Below are positions 57,781-64,000 of a stretch of 64,000 nucleotides of DNA, one piece after another. Made by a program: the position numbers and the translations under genes. The notes under the pieces were generated by a model. It saw only the letters and a list, made by a program, of their open reading frames with translations. It was not told the DNA's origin and ran no database searches. Source of the DNA: Lumbricus rubellus (Eukaryota > Annelida > Clitellata > Crassiclitellata > Lumbricidae); the NCBI GenBank assembly GCA_945859605.1, contig OX243822.1, positions 20,224,399-20,288,398 on the forward strand. The letters are read 5' to 3'. Position 1 is the stretch's first letter. Each line of letters starts with the position of its first letter.

Positions 57781-59272
57781 GTACGTGACGTTTTGGCGCC
57801 GCCGTTTTGGCGCGCCCGTTTTGGCGCCGCCGTTTTGGCGCCGCCGTTTTGGCGCCGCCATTGCGCTATAACAATGGCGTTTAGCAGTCTATTTCCAGTT
57901 CAGTTTACACGACGCGTGAAACAAATTGACGAAACCTTTGCTGAAATAGAAAGTGAACTGATGAATTTACGGCTTGGTGCTGCGTGAATGGGAGCTGGAT
58001 TGATGAAAATGTTCTTGCGAGATTAAGGTAATTTTATATCTTAAAAGGAATATGGATTCAGGTATTTTTATATCTTAAATAGAAGCTGGGTTAATGATAA
58101 ACGCTTAATAAATGGAAGCTGGATCAAGATATATTATAATTATCTAAAATGTGAGCTGGATTATGGTATTTTTATATCCGAAATGGAGGCCGTGGATTAA
58201 TGAAAAACGCTTGAGAAATGGAAGCTGGATCAAGGTATATTATATCTTAAATGGAAACTGGATCAAGGTATTTTAAAATCTGAAGTAGAAGCTGGATTGG
58301 TGTAAAAACACTTGATTCATGGTTTAAAGCTTAAATAGACGAAAAATTCCAAAAGAGGACGCTTGATATACGAAAGCTGGACAAAATGTTTTCTAGCTTA
58401 AATGGAAACTGGATGCATGTTGAAATACATGTACATGAATGAAAATCGTCAATCCAGCTTCCATTTCTCAAGCACTCAATTCCTGAATCCAGCTTATATT
58501 TCATTTATAAGTAATCTTATTTCCATTTCTCAAGCATTATTTTCGTTTTATCATGAATCCAGCTTCTATTTCAGATATGAAATTACCTTTACCCAGCTTC
58601 CATTTCTCAAGCGTTTTTTCATCAATCCAGCTCCAGTTTAAGCAAGAACATTTTGATCAATCCAGCTTCAAGTTAAGCAAGAATATTTTCATCAATCCAG
58701 GCTCAGTTTAAGCAAGAACATTTTCATCAATCCAGCTCCAAGATTAGCAAGAATATTTTCATCTATCCAGCTCCAAGTTAAGCAAGAAAATTTTCATCGA
58801 TCCAGCTCCAGTTTAAGCAAGAACGTTTTCATCAATCCAGTTCCAAGTTAAGCAAGAATGTTTTCATCAATCCAGCTCCAGTTTAAGCAAGAATATTTTC
58901 GTCAATCCAGCTCCAATGATATTTATTTGTAGTAATATTACCTAATACGAATAATTACAATATCACCTTGGACCAGCAATTGACCCTTTCAGATCACGTG
59001 AGGAATGTATGTCGAACATACATTATGAGCTATTTCGGGCATAACTTTTGAACGGCGTGGAATATCATTACAAAATTTACCTCAAAATGTGCGTAAATGA
59101 ACCTCCTACAATTACCTACAATATCATAATTTTATACTCTAGAATGAGGGTGACAAAAATTCCGGCGCCAAAACGTCCGGCGCCAAAACGGCGGCGCCAA
59201 AACGTCCGGCGCCAAAACGTCCGGCGCCAAAACGGTGGCGCCAAAACGGCGGCGCCAAAACGTCCTGCTTCG
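57781..59272. repeat. Large fold-back element with GTTTTGGCGCCGCC arms
   Basis: The outer arms are 15-bp tandem units GTTTTGGCGCCGCC at 57789-57865 and the complement GGCGGCGCCAAAAC at 59160-59265. The inner arms are GGAAGCTGGATCAAGGTA-like units (57990-58430) and complementary ~34-bp units with TTTTCATCAATCCAGCTCC (58450-58915). The whole is an imperfect palindrome of about 1.5 kb. No coding frame is convincing. Confidence 0.7.
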
Positions 59273-59861
59273 CCCACTGTCAGGGTTTCCAAAATACAAG
59301 TGCAAATAAACAGCAACAGGTTGTACGAATAATAGAGTATTAAAGTTTGTCATTTTATCGTAACTAGTTAACGGGGAAAAGGTCTAAAGGTGATGTTGAG
59401 TGTGCCAAATTAGAAAAGTCGTTGAAAATAAAAGAATATAGACAGATACATAGATTGTGATTTGGTAGTTTAATAGGAGACAGCGTAAAGTAGGCCTAAA
59501 TGACATTTAAGTTTACGTTTTACAAAGTGATTAAACAAAGATATTTTACTCTAAATAGCAGCCAAAATAGAATTATATTCATGTATACGTCCTATTAGTT
59601 TTCTGCACAAAAATGTACAGACCAATATCGGTTGATCAATTTAACATGTACTCTACTTTAGATAACTGAAAGAGAGATTTTCTGAGAGATTTGTCATCAA
59701 TAATGGCATTATTTTCATTGAAACGGTTGCAGAGAGATGTTTTACTAAAGCCTATAATATTGTAGAATTTGAACTGAGCAACGTGTTTGAAAATGTCCTG
59801 CATATGTTTGTCAAAATATACTGCACCTCTCAGTGCTCTTTATTTTACACGATGGATTACA
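59273..59861. other. Intron or intergenic, no gene seen
   Basis: AT-rich; nothing recognised before the next mariner element. Confidence 0.5.
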
Positions 59862-61785
59862 CAGGGTGGCTCAAAAAATACCCAGCAGTAAAAATGCAAT
59901 ATCTCCGCAACCAATCGAGATTATTCTATGAAAATATGGGGATTCATAGAGGAAAGAATTTTCAACTATCCCTGAAATTTTCAATAATGAATCTGTATTA
60001 CTTCACACGTTACAGCTGTTAAAAACGATTTCCCATTTTTTCTTCAAATTTCTGCAGAATCACGTTCCAATTACACGTGATTTCTTTAAGATTTGTTTGC
60101 AAATTTCAACATAGAAATTGATTATTATATCATAAGATCTTACTGAGAGCTGCAAATAAGCTGTTTATGAAGCAATCTGGTAGTATTTGGTGATATTTCA
60201 TTTATTGAGGTCTCAATTTGTGAACCCGTACACGTCATGGGCAAAGTTTCTGCAGATGATAAAGTGGGAACTCGGGTGGGCGCCCATGCAAATAGTAGGC
60301 CTATCGATTATATTCTACTTGATTGGAATCTCACTGTCATGCAATCTTTCACAACTACACAAAATTAAATATTAATACCTATGCCAAAATTTAAAATTTC
60401 TCAACAGTGCACCGAATTCAATTAGGCCCTATGTCAGGGAGATCTGCTTATTCACCAGTATTAGATAAATCATGTCTGCAAGAAGCCAGGCTGCAGTTTG
60501 TCCATTTTCATGCTGCCAGTACAGACTCTATAGGAGTAGGCTATATAGGGAACCCAAACTGTAGAGAACCTCGGATTTTTAACAAATGTTTTCACACTAA
60601 ATAGGCCTAAACTATTCATATAAAAGCTGATACACAAAATGAAACTGAAACATTTGCATTAAGAAAACTCATTGAAAAATACTCATGTTCCTAATTTCCA
60701 GCTTTGCTTTTTTCAAGCTCTTAATTGCTAGGCTACTAAAACATTTAACCACAATCATCGAAACATTTTGCCCACTCCCTTGCAAATATTTCTGCGGGCG
60801 CCCATGGATCAGAGACTGGGGTATTGCAAGATCATAGCAAAATACCCAGTGAAAAGTGGAGCCTGAGCACATTGAAGGCTATCTGTAGACGTCATTATGT
60901 AGCAAAAGTCAGATGTCGAAAGAGAGACAGGAATACAGTGGTCGTTTGGTCTGACGGAAAAAAGCGCGATGTTCACGAAATTCGCTTGGTAGTCGCAAAG
61001 GTAAAGTTTGCAAAGCACATCATGGTTTCGGCGTCAAATCTGCTGGCGTGTGTTACGGCTGCAAGGAAAGACTGCACTTCATCCCATTCAGTAGGCTGAA
61101 TGTCAAACTTACCGTTGAACTCTGTTACCCAGACTCATTGAAGAATGCAGCTATGTTCTAACATTTGGTTTTATTTTCTAACAGGACGGTGCGTCTGCCT
61201 GCACACACGGTAAGGTTAGTTATGATGACGCTGCCTTACTGCCATCAACAGTACTGCAGAATTTTTTTTGCAAACATGAATGACAAACAAACTCAATATA
61301 CCTTAACCATCTTGATTATCACATACATGTATGTGAAGCTCTGCTAGACATTTCATCCCAACTTGGAGAACATTAGCTGGCTGAAAGAAGTTTTGATGGT
61401 AATGTGGGATCAGTTGCCGAAGGAGTCGATCAACAAGGCCATACTGAGCATCACAAAAATTATTTGATCTCGAGTTAAAGCAGGGAATGGACACTCCCAT
61501 CATACTTTACGATAAACTGTAAGACGGATTTCTGCGGTTGTGGTGAAAGTGATATCATTTGACATGTAAATCTACAAGCGACGCTAACTTTTCCGCGGAT
61601 ATTTGAAAAAACGGAATTGAAAGTTTAAACAGCTGCAATTTTTGAAATGTTTTTAGTGAAACTTTCTGGGATTGTTGGAAATTCATTACCCTATACAAAT
61701 TGGGAAATTTTCGTATAAAAACCTCAATGGGTTGCGAAGATATTGCATTTTATCCGGTGGGGTATTTTTTTATTGAGCCACCCTG
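59862..61785 (+). mobile_element. Tc1/mariner-like element, degenerate
   Basis: The ~50-bp inverted ends begin CAGGGTGGCTCAA (59862) and end TTGAGCCACCCTG (61785), both followed inward by AATGCAATATCT and TCGCAACC-like blocks. Transposase remnants on the plus strand include QDGASACTHG near 61185 and WLKEVLMVMWDQLPKESINK near 61375. Stops and frameshifts make it inactive. A TA follows the right end; the left flank is CA, perhaps mutated. Confidence 0.78.
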
Positions 61786-62648
61786 TATATATATATATAA
61801 AATTATAATTATAATCATACATGTATATATTATAGTTATATATTACAATTATATATGACATAACTCTCGTCATTGTACTCTCGTATACGATATATCTTCG
61901 TTTAGGGTCAACCAATTTCACTGGCTTCCTCTCTCTCTGTCCGTATGCAATATAAAGTCCTTTTTCTGATTCTCAAATCCAAACTAGGTCTTGCGCTAAA
62001 ATATCTTATGGATCTCATTTGTCTCCTCTTTCTGCATCTTCTCATCAACCTCTCCGTTCTCTGTACATGTCTGCCTAGTATGGCTCACGAGATAGGACCA
62101 CTATTCTTCAAATTCTATCATTTGCCATCAATGGGCCCTCCTCGTGAAACTGTTCCATTACAAACCCCAGTCAAACGTCATTATACAGAAAGTGAGAATA
62201 GACATGTCATGGAAGCACAGCAAAGAGTAACATAAGGACCTACAAAAACCGCTTGATATAAAAGATACAACAGCTGCTGTTGACGAATCCATATAAGACG
62301 GTTCAATGTCACTGCCACTCTGACCCTTCCCGCCGTTCGCATCACCACGCCTGTCACTCCCTTTCACTTTACTTTAATCTGTTTTTCAGGTTGTGCCTAA
62401 CTAATTTAAACATGGTTTCCGTGGTTTGGGTAGCTCAATTCGCATGGAAACGCTGAAACAAAACACAGTACAAACTACTGCATTTGCAAACTTAGATGCT
62501 GCATTGCCAATGTATACGCCCAAAAATTTGTGGTTGCTACATCAGTGATAGGGTCCCTTTAATGAGTAAAGTAGAAACCACATACATTTATATAAATATT
62601 ATATAGCGCTTTGTGAATTTAGTTTTTACGATTACAGTTACGACGTAC
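61786..62648. other. Intronic, no gene seen
   Basis: An (AT)n stretch at 61786-61860, then unassigned DNA. A plus-strand frame at about 61915-62070 (FTGFLSLCPYAI...) resembles the tail of LINE polyproteins only vaguely and is not called. Confidence 0.45.
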
Positions 62649-62790
62649 TCGAACCCAAGACTGACGCAGGCGACTTTTGCATCTGTGTCTGAGAATCCTG
62701 CATCACAAACCGTTCCCCATACATTGTCGATGAACAACACAAAGCGACCCTGCGTCTGGTCAGGTCCACCGACGAGTCTCACGGCGTAAT
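62649..62790 (-). CDS. SRCR gene, exon: first half of SRCR domain 1
   Basis: Acceptor TTTTCTTCGTAG, then YAVRLVGGPDQTQGRF, NVWGTVCDAG, AKVACVSLGF, with donor GTACGT. 142 bp, phase 1 in and 2 out, the same as the exon at 54129-54270. Joined by phase to 54960-55138 it gives a complete six-Cys SRCR domain. The intron between them (about 7.5 kb) holds several mobile elements. The start of the gene lies to the right of this window or in unrecognised exons. Confidence 0.88.
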
Positions 62791-64000
62791 CTACGAAGAA
62801 AACCAAGAACTGGTATTGGTCAGTAGATGGCCTTGGAGAGCAGGTCTTAGAGAATATGGTCGTCCTGTGGAGTATTCCAGCAGAGGAGCAAAGTTTTATA
62901 TTGTTGGCGCGGGGTCCAGAGCGCCACCGATCACGTCAGCCTCGACGCTCATTCATGCGATTATGGGTCAGAGGCGAATCCCAACAGCCGCAAGCGCATT
63001 AAATTTTTTAAACTTCTGGGTTGGGTCCAAAACCAGGTTGAGAACTCGGTGGTGTGGAGGGGGGGGGTGAAAGCCCGATATTTAGCGGTCTACGCCGAAT
63101 ACCCCATAAATGAAAAATTAAAATTTCCCGGGAAAAGCCGGGTACCCCAGCTAGTCTTCTATAAATCTAAATTTTGTGAATTGCTTCGATTTTTTAATTC
63201 TACAGTATACTATTATTCTACATGTATATCTCGACATCTATTAATGAAAAACTGTAAGACATCTATCTTTTGTATATCATAACTTTTTAGATAAACTTAG
63301 ATAAAACTAAAATGTGAAAGTGTGCGGGAGCAAATGTTTTCCTTGTTCCGTTGCGGAAGCCCATTTCTAGAGAGCATTTCTGGCAATAAAACAGGAGCTA
63401 AATACTTGTGATTTTCGTGCATACTTTTATTCATCTGCACGTTTTAAGGCGCCTTTTGGAAACTTATTGAGAAGTGCCGAATCGCTGTCGTCATCACGAT
63501 AATCGTCTTCAACATCATCGACTTTATTGTCACCATATTCATGACCATCATCATTAAAATCATTATCATAATGATCATTATCGTCGTCATAATCATCATA
63601 ATCATCACATCATCGTTTTTTATCACTTTTTGTTCTTCAGAGTCGTCATCAATATTAACATCGTCATCATCATCATCATCATCATCATCGGCATTCTTTT
63701 AGCTTCTTCGTGATCCACATCACCATCATAATCATCAAGTTGTCGTTTGAAAGAATTGAGCGTTTTTCAACGAACCGGTAAGGGGGGTAATGACGTCATC
63801 CCTTCCTTCAGGAACGAGATCCGCTAAAACAATTAACCAGAAATTAAATAGAAATTATTTCATGCTGTTAGGATAATATTCTGATCGCCAAGGTCAATCT
63901 AAGTACGTTTTCTTCGTCTAGCTGCTCTATATAAATTCGATGTTTGAAATTATAAATCAGCTATGAAACGCTAAGTAAGGGAAGACGTATAAGATCCAGA
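62791..64000. repeat. Intergenic or intronic; (ATC)n tracts at 63480-63740
   Basis: A segment near 63110-63155 (CGGGAAAAGCCGGGTACCCC, AGCTAGT) looks like the inverted start of the CTAGCTGTACCCAGCC element family. ATC/ATA microsatellite tracts fill 63480-63740. No further SRCR exon was found. Confidence 0.5.

Overview
The window reads as the genome of a marine invertebrate, most likely a deuterostome such as an echinoderm or hemichordate. The reasons are large single-exon ankyrin genes fused to a Mab-21/cGAS-like nucleotidyltransferase, a group A SRCR gene with big introns, a heavy load of hAT, mariner, Harbinger, SINE, LINE and Ty3/Gypsy elements, and the palindromic octamer TAGGCCTA scattered through the noncoding DNA. 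The species cannot be fixed from the sequence alone.

Positions 1-44 kb hold a tandem family of ankyrin-repeat/cGAS-like receptor (ANK-cGLR) genes, lettered here A to E. A (minus, 1-739) is an N-terminal end running off the left edge. B (minus, 11443-4968) is split by a 987-bp mariner element. D (plus, 14761-34044) is split by an 851-bp hAT MITE, an apparent frameshift and a 14.6-kb Ty3/Gypsy retrotransposon. C (minus, 39357-34948) is complete apart from one in-frame TGA. E (minus, about 44030-41338) is badly decayed and carries a Harbinger MITE. A further plus-strand relic lies at 40.93-41.1 kb. In B and D the reading frame continues exactly across each transposon once the element and one target-site copy are discounted, so the insertions are recent. 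All copies that reach the enzyme domain keep the three acidic metal-binding positions of an active nucleotidyltransferase. B and C have the layout: short conserved N-terminus, acidic tract, ankyrin repeats, linker, more ankyrin repeats, NTase, conserved C-terminal tail. Their architecture suggests cytosolic sensors that could make a cyclic-nucleotide second messenger, but no function has been shown here.

The Ty3/Gypsy element (17756-32401, minus orientation) has two 3098-bp LTRs differing at two noticed positions, 4-bp target duplications, a primer binding site, a polypurine tract and one uninterrupted gag-pol reading frame that opens inside its own 5' LTR. Its post-pol region has about seven motifs complementary to the primer binding site.

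Positions 44-64 kb are mostly repeats: tRNA-derived SINEs, an 86-bp satellite, a hairpin-forming microsatellite array, two mariner elements, a dead LINE, two fold-back elements and a TIR element with an internal satellite. Embedded among them, on the minus strand, are four exons (62790-62649, 55138-54960, 54270-54129, 49947-49775) with matching splice phases that encode two group A SRCR domains, each split over two exons. This is part of one scavenger-receptor-like gene whose ends are not visible.
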